From the NCBI RefSeq assembly GCF_047675955.1, contig NC_132909.1:44319931-44383930 (forward strand): 64,000 nt of DNA, read 5' to 3'. The notes beneath the pieces are model-generated. The model searched no databases. It saw nothing but the letters and a program-made list of their open reading frames with translations, and had not been told where the DNA came from. Shown here in pieces: positions 1 through 11,490 of the stretch. The position numbers and the translations under genes are program-made. Origin of the DNA: Chlorocebus sabaeus. Taxonomy: Eukaryota; Chordata; Mammalia; Primates; Cercopithecidae. Each line of letters opens with the position of its first letter. Position 1 is the stretch's first letter.

Positions 1-1423
1 AAAGCAAGCAGAGCTGGCTGGAAGGATGTAAGAGTCAGCCTCGCTTGCAGTCAGGGAAGCACACTCATGGGGGGTTTATGAAGCAAGGTGACCCCCCGGA
101 GGGCAGCTGGGTAGACCCAGCAATACTCTAAAGGTTCATGTCCTTTACCCAACAACTCCATTTCTGAAACTTACCCAAATACAGTCTCTAGGGGCCACAG
201 ACGAGAAATAAGCTAACCACCCTTAGAGGAGATATGCAGAATCACAGCACCTTCCAAGAGAGGGCTGCCCTATAGCTGGGTGAGGAGGCCGACGCATCCT
301 GGGAAGATGTCGCATCCAGGGGATGACGTCAAGGCTGCAGGAGGAAGGAAGAGGCAGAGTGCACACAGTGGGATGCGATTTGGGCTCAAAGTGCCACACA
401 TATGCATCTGCCCATGAGTGCACAGAACATACCTGGAGAACTGAGAAGCTGGACAGAGAGAACCTCCCTCTGGGGAGGAGAGGGGCCGCTGCCCTGCCCC
501 CTGCTGTTCTGATGACTGAGGAACAGGAAACCAGGGAGGTGGGCCGGTGTTCCAAGCATGGGATCTCTGGGTTCCCCAGCAAGCGGAGAGGGTGCCCAGA
601 ACCCAGAAGGCAAGATCAGTTCAGCTGGCTGGCAGGGCATCTCAGAGCAGACATCAGGGGCCAGCAGCCTGGGCCAAGCAAGCTCTGGGTAGTGGGAACT
701 CAGCAGTCACTCAACCACCCAGGCCTCAGCTACAAAGCAGGGGCAAATGACCATCCAGCTCCCCAGCCCCGGGGCCACTGGAGGATGAGATGAGCAAACG
801 CAGAGCCCTGGGACCCAGGCTGCCACCAGCACGTGACGACTACACACTCGGAGAATTTGGATGCTCCCATCTGGAAGTTAGGACACCCCAGGCCCAGAAA
901 GCAGGGTGAGGCCCATTCACTGCTGGTTACAGGGCGCAGGGCCCACACTGGACCAAAGAGGGGAGGAAGCAGCTTGTCCTCCCCAGGCCTCCTCCTCGTG
1001 CCCTGGTGATGCCTGACGCGTTCCACATGGCTGTTTCCTTCCTCTCATCTTAGGGATGGGACAACTGTCCCTGAGGCCCCTGACGTCATCCTCACTGCTG
1101 CCCCTATGAAGCCAAACCCACCCCGCTGCAGCCCCTCCTGGGGAACTCAGGGAGGGAGGAGGCCAGTAGGGGCAGGAGTCCCCCAGCCTGGACAGAGAAG
1201 CGAGACGCAGCCTGGGCGGAGGTGGGCAGGCGGAGGAGGAGGGAGGGCTGGGGCCAGGGCTGATGACTAAGGTCCTCTCCAGCCGGCCACTGGGAGGAGG
1301 GGAAGGACCCATTACTCAGGCCGGTCCAGACAGGGGGCGGCCGGCACGACGGGGCCACAGGCCCCCAGGAAGGCGGTGGCCCTGAGCTGGTCCGAGTCTC
1401 CAGACGGCCACTCAAGTCACGGT

Positions 1424-1462
1424 CACCCGCACGTGAGTCATCGGAGCCAATGCGTCAGCAGC
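1424..1462. promoter_or_regulatory. Candidate composite site: E-box overlapping AP-1, next to MARE-like motif
   Basis: CACGTG at 1430-1435 shares two bases with TGAGTCA at 1434-1440. TGCGTCAGCA, whose complement resembles a Maf recognition element, follows at 1451-1460. The motifs are read directly; use as an enhancer is inference. The surrounding 1.0-1.5 kb stretch is GC-rich single-copy-looking sequence. Confidence 0.35.
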
Positions 1463-2645
1463 CCCGGTCAGGGCCGTCTCAAGAGGCCATTGCTGCCCGC
1501 CCTGGCTGCACCCTCTGCCCGAATCTGGCCTCTGAGTGGCCACACGCCCCCGCTACAGGCCTGGCCCAGGCTGGGGGCCATTCTGACACCCGCTTGCCAC
1601 TGTATCCCCTCAGCAATATCATCGGGCACCCTAGCCAGGCCCAGGCCTGTGCTGGACCCGAGGACACGCCCAGGTCTGCCCTGGCGACACCACCCCTGCT
1701 TCTCTCAGATGTCCCGGTGCAGGGGTGTGCTGGGGCTGACGTCCATGGAGCCCGGGTAGGGTAAACTCCCCCAGGTGGACCGCCTGTTATGGGATTCCCC
1801 AGATCTCTAAGGGTTGCCCGGGGACCACCTGCCTGCTACTGACACACTCTGTGGAGGCTCCTTCCCTCCCCACACAGGTCCTCCGTGGGGCCCTCGAACC
1901 CTTGCCTGAGAGTCTGCTCTGGGGGAACCCAGCCCAAGGCAGGATGGCCATGTGGGGTAGGTCACAGGAAGCTCAGAGTTGCAGGGGCTGTGGCCCGGCG
2001 CCCTAGTGATGAAGCCTCGTGGGAGGATTAGGAGCGGGGGAGGTGGGGGCTGCCTCGGGAGCCAACAGTGAGGGGCACGCACCTGTCAGAGCAGGCGCCC
2101 CTCCTCTGGCCCCGGGCTGGCCTCATCTCCATGGTCGGCTTCCCAATACACGAGGAGCGATCCAAAGCCCCAGAACGGTTCTTTTCATTGGAATGTCCAG
2201 AAAAGAAAAAAAAAAGGCAAGAACAAGAAAGAATTTCATGGAAACATTTCTTTGGGGTTTTGTAAAATCCTTTCCCACCCCCACGCGGAGCCCAGTGCTT
2301 GGGCCAGAACGGAGCCTGCCGGCATTGCCCCTGACAGGCGGTTCTGACGCGCATAGTCCCTCACTTCCCCTCAATGAGGAGAGCACTTCCACTTTCAAAG
2401 CCAATTTTGGTTTTATTGTCCATGTGGCTCGAAGGAGCGCAGCAGCGCAGCACAGCTGGTTGGCTCCCACCCCGGCTGATGCGATGCCGCCCCAGGGTCC
2501 CAGTGCATGGGTGAGGAAGAGTCTGTACTTCAGGGGACAGCAGGGGACATCAGGGCCAGCTGAGAAGCCACTGCCCACTCTCTAGCCTCTCTCCCAGCCA
2601 GTCCCAGGTCGGCAACTGGACCAAGACCATCCTGAGAGCTTTGTC

Positions 2646-3572
2646 TGAGATCCAGCAAGAGAGGGAAACAGAGGCTCGGAGAGAGAGTGGCAGAGACTTA
2701 GAGAGAGGGGACAGAGATCCAGAGGGGAACTGGGACCCAGAGAAAGAAAAACAGAACCCGGAGAGAAGGGGACAGAGACCCAGAGAGAGAGAAATAGATT
2801 CAGAGATAAAGGGACAGGACTTAGAGGGTACGGAGACCCAGAGGGGAACAGGGACCCAGAGAAAGGTAGACAGACAGAGACCCACAGAGAGGGGGACAGG
2901 GACCCAGAGACAGGGAGACAGACAGAGACCCACAGAGAGGGGGACAGAGACCCAGAGAGAGGGAGACAGAGACCCAGAGAGAGGGAGAGGGAGAGACAGA
3001 GGCCCAACAAGAGGAGGAGAAAGAGACCCAGAGAGAGAGGAAGACAGAGACCTAGAGACAGGGAGACAGGGAGAAAGAGATCCAGAGAGAGGAAGAGGGA
3101 GAGAGAGACCCAGAGAGAGGGAAAGGGAGAGAGAGACCCAGCAAGAGGGAGAGAAAGAGACCCAGGGAGAGAAGACGACAGAGACCTAGAGACAGGGAGA
3201 CAGAGATCCACAGAGAGGGAGAGGGAGAGACAGACCCAGAGAAAGGGAGAGGGAGAGAGAGGGAGAGGGAGAGAGAGACCCAGAGAGAGGGAGACAGAGA
3301 CAGGGAGAGAGAGACAGACACCCAGAGACAGGGAGACAGACCCAGAGGGAGAGGGAGAAACAGAGACCCAGCAAGAGGGGGAGAAAAAGACCCAGAGAGA
3401 GGAAGACAGAGACCCAGAGACAGGGAGACAGAGACCCAGCAAGAGGGGGAGAGAGAGACCCAGAGAGAGAGGAAGACAGAGACCTAGAGAGAGGGAGACA
3501 GAGACCCAGAGACAGGGAGATAGAGACCCAGAGAGAGGGAGAGGGAGAGAGAGACCCAGAGAGGAGACAGAG

Positions 3573-3618
<46 letters not shown>

Positions 3619-3640
3619 GGAGAGAGGAACAGAGAGCCAG
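2646..3640. repeat. GA-rich minisatellite array A
   Basis: About 1 kb of degenerate tandem units built from GAGACCCAGAGA and GGGAGACAGA words, in 12-20 bp higher-order steps, ending in a pure GA dinucleotide run near 3570-3617. It is strongly purine-rich on the plus strand, so in the KLHL26 pre-mRNA (minus strand) it becomes a CU-rich tract of the form UCUCUGGGUCUC. A 407-residue Ser/Leu/Gly frame on the minus strand and a shorter Arg/Glu frame on the plus strand are products of the repeat, not genes. Confidence 0.9.
3570..3617. repeat. (GA)n microsatellite at end of array A
   Basis: An almost uninterrupted run of GA dinucleotides with a single interruption (GATAGG) near its right end. It is homopurine on one strand and likely polymorphic. 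Confidence 0.85.
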
Positions 3641-3787
3641 TGAAAGGAGGGGAAGCAGAGATGGTGGCAGGGGTGGGGGTGACAGCAACCTGGCAGTGTG
3701 GGAGGTGGTGTGGGGCTTGGGTGCCAGAGCTGTGGGGGGCCTGGAGTCCCACCACCAACCTCTCAGCCTCACAGCCACCACCCTGCT

Positions 3788-3818
3788 CTCCAACCACACT
3801 GACACCTTCTCTCATGAC
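3788..3818. repeat. 31-bp segment copied into minisatellite B
   Basis: The segment beginning CTCCAACCACACTGACACC recurs at 4822-4852 with one C/T difference. This copy sits in ordinary sequence about 150 bp past array A. The other copy is embedded inside array B, so this is probably the source. Confidence 0.8.
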
Positions 3819-4462
3819 CCTTCCCACCCACTCTGACCTCACCAAGCAGGCACAGGTCTTCACACGCAGCCTCGCAAATCCCCAGCAGCCGGGGAGGTCA
3901 CAGGCTCAGTATCCTTCTCCAAGATGAGAACACCTCGGCCCAGCGTGCCCCCGCCCTCCCCCCACCCCTGGCCACCAGCAGCTGCAGTCCTCGCTGGCTC
4001 TTGGGCACGCGCCTCGAGGGTAAAAGGTACAAAGAGGCAGGGTCCCACCCGTTCCACAAAGGCAGCTCCCCCAGTACTGTTGCCATGGTGACCACAATGC
4101 TTCGCCGCACTGGGGACAGCTCCCAGCCCACAGGATGGAGTCGCTGGGTTCCGGCACCTCATGCTGGCCCTCAAACGCTCCGGCCCCCACACTCACGTCA
4201 GCAAGCTTTCCCATGGGACAGTTCAGAGGCCCCTGAGGCTGGCCCGCCCTGCTTCTCCCCCAGACTGCCCAAGGCTACTTCCTGGGGTTATTCCTCCTGA
4301 TAAGGGGCCGCCCCTTCCAAGGCACCTGCTGTTCTCTGCCTCCCTGGGTTCCCGTGGGAGTGGAGGAAAGATAATGGCTTCTGGATAGACAAGTGGGAGA
4401 GCCCAGGAGCGGGTGCAGGGCCCCACTGCAGTGTCCCAGCAGGCCAGGACACTCAGTCACTG

Positions 4463-5261
4463 ACAGACCCAGAGACTGGAACAGAGGAACAGAGATGGGG
4501 AGACAGAGACCCAGAAACAGAGGGACAGAGACACAGAGATGGAGACAGAGACACAGTGACAGAGACAAAGAGAGACCCAGAGACAGAGACAGGGAGACAG
4601 AGACCCAGAAACACAGAGACTCTGAGACAGGGAGACAGAGATCCAGAGACTCACAGACGGAGACACAGACGCAGGGACAGGGAGACAGAGACCCAGAGAC
4701 AGAGACATATACCCAGAGACAGAGACACAGAGACTCAGAGACAGGGAGACAAAGACCCAGAGATGAAGACACAGAGACTCAGAGATAGGGAGACACAGAC
4801 CCAGAGACAGGGAGACAAAGACTCCAACCACACTGATACCTTCTCTCATGACAGAGACAGGGAGACACAGACCCAGAGACAGCGAGACAGAGACCCAGGG
4901 ACAGGGAGACAGAGACCCAGAGACAGAGGACAGAGACCCAGAGATAGGGAGACAGAGACCCAGAGACAGCGAGACAGAGACCCAGGGACAGGGAGACAGA
5001 GACCCAGAGACAGGGACAGAGACCCAGAGACAGAGGGACAGAGACCCAGAGACAGGGAGACACAGACCCAGAGACAGAGGGACAGAGACCCAGAGATAGG
5101 GAGACAGAGACCCAGAGACAGAGGGACAGAGATGCAGAAACAGAGGGACAAAGACCCAGAGACAGAGACACAGAGACAGAAGGACAGAGATCCAGAGACA
5201 GGGAGACAGAGACCCAGGGAGAGAGGGACAGAGACTCAGAGACAGGGAGACAGAGACTGCA
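4463..5261. repeat. GA-rich minisatellite array B
   Basis: A second array of the same GAGACCCAGAGACAGGGAGA family, about 0.8 kb long and more homogeneous than array A, with long stretches of GGGAGACAGAGACCCAGAGA. It contains one foreign 31-bp insert (4822-4852) matching unique sequence beside array A. Like array A it lies in KLHL26 intron 1 and is CU-rich in the transcript. Arg/Asp/Thr-rich frames through it are repeat artefacts. Confidence 0.9.
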
Positions 5262-6407
5262 GCTCAGGGGCCGCCAGGGTGCAGCTGTCTGTGTCTCCCT
5301 CCTGCTTGACATGCTGGTTTTCTCCGATATCCTCACAAATCATTTTGAACAGGAACCCCACACTCCCCCTCTGTGCTGGGAGGGCAGGTGTGCTGGGCAG
5401 GCCAGGCAGGGTCAGAGCCACCCGAACCTCGCAGCCTCCCCACCCACCCACCCTCAAGCCTCCTCCAAAAGCCCCGCGCCACTGAGGCAGACAGGGCTTG
5501 CCATGAGCTGCACCTGTTGGCCCAACTCACAGCGTCCTGCATGGATGCCCTCTGACCCCTGTGAAGGAGCCCTGGCCTTCCCCTTCCTCCCAGCCTCCTG
5601 ATCCGGAGCCATTCCCTGCCTGTCTGTCCTTGGCTTCAGCCTGTCTGTGCCTGCTGGGTGGGGACAGAATGACAGGAGACAGGGCATCTGGGAGTGCCTA
5701 GCAGGAGGCCACTGTACCACCTGGCACCCCCAGACAGCCCCCAAGTGACGGCCAGGGACGCCAAGGCTCAGAGAGGGTGGCGAGCTGTTCAGGGAGGGCA
5801 GGCAGGCAGGTTTCGGAATCCAGGATCAACTGGAAAGGACCACCACCAATGACCCCAAGGACCCAGTGAGGTGGCAGAAGACACTCCCTCCTCTCAGGCT
5901 CTGCAGGTTGAGAGGTGAAGCCCACAGAGCTGGGAGTAGAAGGCTGAGGCCCGCCCACCCCCATCCTACAGTTCCCCCGCAAACCCCACTATGAAGCCAG
6001 GGCAAGCTTCGTGGCCTCCTGTTCCCTGAGCCTTGCTTAAACCTTCCCGAAGACAGGGGGTCAGAGGTGCAGTGCTTTGCAAGCTGTCATCTCAGGAGCA
6101 TGGGGGCATTCTAGATGAGGAAGTGGGCTGGAGGAATGGGTGGGTGGATGATGGATGGATGTGGCCACCTCTCACCCGCTCCTCAGGGGTCACCATAAGC
6201 CCAGTGCCCTCAAGGCCAGGCTGTGATCTCCTGCCCTAATCCCAGCCTCTGACCAATGCCACCGGGAGTCCAGGATGTGTGGGGCTCTGACTGCGGCCGA
6301 TGGACAGGAAGATGCTATGCATAGCGCCCCTCATCTTGGCCTTGCCCAACTCCAGCCACTTCTCAAGGCCATCAAGAAGGAAGCCCCACCATCCAGACAA
6401 AGGCCCA

Positions 6408-6537
6408 GAAGACAAGGGGGTGTTCAGACCCCACCTCCCTGACCAGCTGCAAGCTCTCTGCCTCCACAGCACGAAGACAAGGGGGTGTTCAGACCCCACC
6501 TCCCTGACCAGTGGCAAGCTCTCTGCCCCCACAGCAC
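6408..6537. repeat. 65-bp direct tandem duplication (two copies)
   Basis: A unit starting GAAGACAAGGGGGTGTTCAG at 6408 is repeated from 6473, with only a few substitutions. The second copy forms the outer edge of the left arm of the inverted duplication described next. The right arm (8581-9117) has no second copy, so this duplication is probably younger than the arms. Confidence 0.85.
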
Positions 6538-7003
6538 CCCTCCCATCCTGGCTCATGTCCAGATGACAATGCTGGGGTGTCCCCATCAGAACAGCCTTCA
6601 CTGACCAAGGGAACACCCAGTCTGTGCAATCTTGGCTCCTGGCCCACCTTCTGGCAGGCAGTCTCTGAAGGGGCACTGCTACCATCCCATCTTACAGATG
6701 GGGAAATCGAGGCACAGACAAGTTCAGCCACTGACCCAAAGTTATACAGTAAACAGAGAGGGGAGACACCAGGCTTGGCCAAAGGAGGCCTTCCTCAGCC
6801 AACACACGGGTGCTGGTTGGTCTCTCCCTAGCCCCAGGTGGGTGGGCCTCTGATCGTGACCATCACAGATGGGGAGACTGAAGCTCAGAGGGCTGAGACA
6901 CCTCACCAAGGCTCTGCCTGAGCTGGGAGGATGGACATGGAGCTGAACAGCAGGAAGAGCAAGATGGGCTTTTCAAGGCTGGCCCCAGGCAAGAATGTGG
7001 ATT
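6485..7003 (+). repeat. Inverted duplication, left arm
   Basis: This half-kilobase arm matches the reverse complement of 8581-9117 along its whole length with scattered differences. A clear block is 6574-6596 against 9010-9032, 23 bp in perfect inverted identity. A MIR-like stretch (about 6685-6775) lies inside the arm and is found in the opposite direction in the partner arm, as expected if the arms share one origin. Confidence 0.85.
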
Positions 7004-7325
7004 TACCCCACTAGTCCTCCAGCTACCCTGCAAGAGAGGGAACCCCACTCTGTAGACGAGGGGGCAGTGCCTGCCAGGTCCCACTGGGAGAGTCTCAGTC
7101 TACAGCTCATCAGCCACCCCACCTCCCTGATCCCCAATTGGGCCGTTTTTGTCTTCCCTGCTCCTCACTCCATCTGCCACATCATCTGTTTCCAGCCTGT
7201 CTCCCCACAGCTGAAAGGGGAACCCCATGGAAGCTGGGCAGGCAGGGTTCTGTCTCCTGCAATGTCCTGGTGCTCACCACCATGCCTAGAGTATGGCTGG
7301 AGCTCAGTCATGCTTGTCAGCTGGA

Positions 7326-8584
7326 TAGGTGGACAAGCAGTCAAGTGAATGGACAGGTAGATGGATGGGTAAATGAATGGGTGGATGGGCGAATGGTGGA
7401 TGGACAGATGAATGGGTGGGTAGATGGGTGAATCGGTGGGTGGATGGGTAAATGGGTGGGTGAATGGATGGGTGAGTAGGTGGATGGAGGGGTGAATGGA
7501 TGAGTGGATGGATGGATGGGTGGGTGGATGGATGGGTGGATGAAAGGGCGTGTGGATTGATAGGTGAGTTAATAGATGGCTGGATGGACAGATGAATGGA
7601 TGGGTGGATAGCTGGGTGGGTAGATGGATGGATGGGTGAATAAATGGATGAAAGAATGGGTGGATGGGTGGATAGACAGGTGCATAGGTTGGTGGATGGA
7701 TGGGTCAGTGGATGGTAGATGAGTGGATTGGTGGATGGTGGGTTGGTGGATGGATAGTGATAGGTGGGTAGATGGAAGGGTGTCTGGATGGGCAGGTGGA
7801 TGGGTGGATGGATGGGTGGGCAGATGGTGGATGAGTGGATTGGTGGATGGGTGGGTAGGTTGGTAGATGGATAGTGGTAGGTAGGTGGATGCATAGATGG
7901 AAGGGTGGCTGGATGGGCAGGTAGATGAGTTAATGGATGAGTGCATGGAAGGGCAGGTGGGTGGGTGACAGACAGACAGGCAGATGGATGGGTGGGTGGG
8001 TAGATGGAAGGGTGGGTGGGTCGGTGGGTGGGTAGATGGAAGGGTGGGTGGGTGGGTGGGTGGGTAGATGGAAGGGTGGGTAGATGGAAGGGTGGGTGGG
8101 TAGGTGGATGGAAGGGTGGACTGATGGATGGGTGGGTGGGTAGATGGATGAGTGGGTGGGTAGATGGAACGTTCGGTGGGTGGGTGGGTGGGTGGGTAGA
8201 TGGAAGGGAGGGTGGATGGGTGGGTGGGTAGACAGAAGGGTGGGTGGATGGGTGAGTGGAAGGGTGGACTGATGGAAGAGCGGGTGGGTGGATGGATGGA
8301 TGGGTGGATGGATGGATGGATGGATGGATGGGTGGTTGGATGGGTAGGTGGGTAGATGGAAGGGTGGGTGGGTGGTGGATGGAAGGGTGGACTGATGAAA
8401 AGATGGCTGGATGGGGGCAGGTGGGTGGATGGGTGGTTGGGTGGATGGACAGGTGGAGGTATGGATGGTCAGGTGGGTGGGTGAACTGGTGGACACAGGA
8501 GTGAACAGGTGGGTAAGGAGTGAGTGGGTGGCAGACAGATGAATGGTGGATGAAGGGTGAGTGGATGGATGGACAGATAAATCC
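7326..8584. repeat. TGGA/TGGG tetranucleotide-derived satellite
   Basis: About 1.25 kb of GGATGGATGGGTGGGTAGATGG-type units, a tetranucleotide repeat that has grown higher-order units such as GGGTGGGTAGATGGAAGG around 7990-8240. It separates the two arms of the inverted duplication and directly abuts the right arm. Minus-strand frames of up to 430 residues rich in Pro, Thr, His and Ser, and plus-strand Gly/Trp frames, are repeat translations. Confidence 0.92.
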
Positions 8585-9117
8585 GCATCTTTGCACTGGG
8601 CCTTCCCTGAAGAGCCCCTGTCTTGTTCTTCCTGCTCCACATCCATCCTCCAGGATCAGGCAGAGCCTTGGTGAGCAGTCTCAGCCCTCTAAGCCTCAGT
8701 CTCCCCATCTGCATCATGGTCATGATCATAGGGCCCACCCACTTGGGACCAGGAAAAGGCCAAAAAGCACCTGTGTGCTGGCCAAGGAAGGTCTCTGCTG
8801 GCCACACCTAGTGTCCCTCTGCCTCTTGTTTACTGTGTGGCCTTGGATGAGCCCCTGAACCTCTCTGTGCCTCAACTTCCCCATCTGTAAAATGGGATGA
8901 TAGCCGTGCCCCTTTTCTAGGCTGCCTGCCAACAACAGAGCCAGGAACCAGAACTGCACCACCCCAGCTGATGGCCTTGCACAAAGTGGGCGCTCCCTCG
9001 GTTCGTGGGGGCTGTTCTGATGGGGACACCCCAACACTGTGGTCCAGGTACAAGCCAGGATGGGAGGGGTGCCGTGGCGGCAGAGAGCTTGCTGCTGGCA
9101 AGGGAGGTGGGGTTTGA
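8581..9117 (-). repeat. Inverted duplication, right arm
   Basis: Partner of 6485-7003. Reading the minus strand from 9117 down to 8581 reproduces the left arm, ending at the matched edge AATGTGGATTTA (left) versus AGATGCGGATTTA (right). It contains a plus-strand MIR-like stretch near 8825-8915 (TGTGTGGCCTTGGATGAG, then CTGTAAAATGGGATGATAG). Confidence 0.85.
8825..8915 (+). mobile_element. MIR fragment
   Basis: Matches the central MIR core (TGTGTGACCTTGGGCAAG, CTCAGTTTCC, CTGTAAAATGGG) with several substitutions. It is diverged, as expected for an ancient SINE, and its mirror copy lies in the left arm near 6685-6775. Confidence 0.6.
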
Positions 9118-9186
9118 AGGTGAGTGGATGGGTGAGGTGGCAGGTGGATGGCTCCCAGGTGGCAGCACTGGGCTGGAGCCCAACTC

Positions 9187-9773
9187 TTTTTTTTTTCTTT
9201 TTTTTTTTTTTTCTGAGATGGAGTCTGGCTCTGTCACCCAAGCTGGAGTGCAGTGGTGCAATCTCAGCTCTCTGCAACCTCCGTCTCCCAGGTTCAAGTG
9301 ATTCTCCTGCCTCAGCCTCCCGAAATATAGGCGCCTGCCACCACGACAGCCAATTTTTTTTTTTTTTTTTTTGAGATGGAGCCTCCCTCTGTGGCCCAGG
9401 CTGGAGTGCAGTGGCGCCATCTCTGCTCACTGCAAGCTCCGCCTCTGGGTTCGTTCTCCTGCCTCAGCCTCCTGAGTAGCAGGGACTACAGGAGTCCGCC
9501 ACCACGCCTGGCTAATTTTTTTTTTTTTGTATTTTTAGTAGAGACGGGGTTTCACCGTGTTAGCCAGGATGGTGTTGATCTCCTGACCTCGTGATCCGTC
9601 CGCCTCGTCCTCCCAAAGTGCTGGGATTACAGGCATGAACCACCGCACCCAGCCAATTTTTGTATTTTTAATAGAGATGAGGTTTCACCACATTGACCAG
9701 GCTGGTCTCAAACTCTCGGCCTCATGCCTCGCAATGTGCTGGGATTACAGGTGCGAGCCACCGCACCTGGCCT
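9187..9773 (-). mobile_element. Nested Alu pair (Alu inside Alu)
   Basis: A minus-strand Alu starts with its poly(T) at about 9187 and is interrupted near 9353 by a second full-length minus-strand Alu that ends near 9652. The host Alu then resumes with GTATTTTTAATAGAGATGAG and ends near 9773. The outer element is flanked by a target-site duplication, GCTGGAGCCCAACTCTT, on both sides. The inner one is flanked by AGCCAATTTTT. Confidence 0.88.
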
Positions 9774-9879
9774 GCTGGAGCCCAACTCTTATCTTAGCTC
9801 ACTGCTCATTCCTCTCCATGTGACCTCCTGGCCTGAGTCCTAGTGCATGTGATCCTTTGGGATCCACACGAAGCCTGCA

Positions 9880-10260
9880 GCGGGACTCTCCTGCACATCC
9901 AGTTTCTGGGCCTTTGCTCATGCTGTGCTCTGTGCTCAGTGGCCGACCCTCTTGCCTTCAGACCCTCCCTTCTCCACTGCACTCCTGAGCCCACCAGCAT
10001 TTCTGCGCTCAGCCCCTCTGCTGCCTCCACCCCAGAGCCTTCTCTGCCATGGCCTTCCTCACCCTCATGGCCCAGTTGGGTGCCCATCCAGGGCTGATGA
10101 GTGGGCAGGTTTCGGCCTGAGGCTTCCCTTTCCCATTCCTTCCCACTGAGGGGAGACTGCTTCTGTGACAGCCCATCCCCCAACTCGGTCCCACTGCGTT
10201 GGGCCAGGAGCAGGGACCACTTGAATGAGCAAATCCCTTCACTCTACAGTTCAGGCAAGT
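9880..10260 (+). mobile_element. Probable L2 fragment
   Basis: Weak similarity to the L2 3' region (TGCTCATGCTGTGCTCTGTG, then an ACCTCAGTCTCC-like pyrimidine-rich stretch). It is ancient and heavily diverged, so the boundaries are approximate. Confidence 0.35.
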
Positions 10261-11459
10261 AGGTACATGACTGCACAGCCCCAGAGCACTGCTTGGAAAC
10301 CCAGCGAAATTCCAGCACTGCTGAAATCTAGCATCTCGGGGTGGCAACGTGCTGCAAGGCAGCCCACTCCACTGTCTCCACTGGCAGGACAGGTGTTGAA
10401 GCCCCAGAAGGGACAGGGCTGCCACACGGCACTGCTCATCCCCAGCAGAGCCGGGCCAGATGCAGGCACTCCACAGCTTAGCCCAGAGCCTTCCAAAGAC
10501 AACACAAATTTCAGTGTCAGAGGAGGTCTGTCATGAATATCTTCATTTTTGGGGTGTTTACCATCCCTCGCCTCTTCTCATAAGGCCACCCTGTTTTCCT
10601 CAGGAACCTCCTGTTGTCTATTCTTAGCCCCAGTGTTGGAGATCAGGCAGACCCCATTGCTGGGCTGAAAATATGGATGTGACGCAGACTGGACAGAGGC
10701 TCTGGGGCCCCTGGTCGTAGGGATTCATCCTGGGATGGGGACTTGGGACTTGGCCTTTCTGATCCAATCAGAGCCTTCCCTGGGATTTTTACTGGAGCCA
10801 CCAGGATGAAGGGTCACCTTCCCAGAGGTGTTGGCGGGCTAGAGGAGTGGCAAAGTGAGGTCCCCTTTCTACCAGGTGGGCAGCACCCAGACAAGAGGAA
10901 TGGCAGGGCTGAAAGAAGGGAACCACAGATTCCAGCCTTCAGACCTCGCACCCCAACGTACCTAAAACCGGGTGTCTCCTTGCACTTTTTAAAATGTGAA
11001 CTTCGAGTCTTTAACTGACAGCAGTGTCTTGGGTTTCTGGCTCTCCCCACCAAGAGGGGCCTCGGATGTCAGGAGCCTCAGATCCGTCCACAGCATTCCA
11101 GACGAGCCTCTGGAAAAACCGCTGTGGCCTTAACACTTTTCCAGCTGCCGCCTATCCCTACAGTGCACACGAGCTTCCTACCCAGGCTGAGGGGCGAGTA
11201 AGCCCCGACGAAGGCCATTCTGAGGGCGAGTGGGCGGTGGCCATCCCCAGCCGCAGCCCCGCCTGTCTGTGACAAGACAGACGGCTCCACTCCGTCCGCC
11301 ACGACTCCCAGAAAAGGTCAGCAAGCTGCCCGCGCCCCTGACCAATGCGAAAGTTCAGCAGCTCTAAATGCTAACAGACTGGAGGCGTGACTGAGCCTGG
11401 AACGGCAGAGGGGCCCGGTGCCATCAGCCTTGGCGAGGAAAACATCACCCGTCATCTGT

Positions 11460-11490
11460 GCAAGTGACTCACGTGGAGTGTAAACATTTG
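11460..11490. promoter_or_regulatory. Candidate composite site: AP-1, overlapping E-box, forkhead
   Basis: TGACTCA at 11465-11471 overlaps CACGTG at 11470-11475, followed by TGTAAACA (forkhead core) at 11479-11486. It lies in apparently repeat-free KLHL26 intron sequence. It shares the overlapping AP-1/E-box arrangement with 1430-1440. The motifs are seen; function is inferred. Confidence 0.35.

Noticed and set aside
2582..3805. 407-residue minus-strand open frame rich in Ser, Leu and Gly
   Set aside because: It is the translation of the GA-rich minisatellite. There is no start context, domain or splice support, and frames are open in several phases.
4556..5485. 309-residue plus-strand Arg/Asp/Thr/Glu frame
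   Set aside because: Minisatellite array B read in one frame; not a gene.
7304..8596. 430-residue minus-strand Pro/Thr/His/Ser frame that looks like a mucin-type protein
   Set aside because: It is a direct translation of the TGGA/TGGG satellite. The compositional bias explains the lack of stops.
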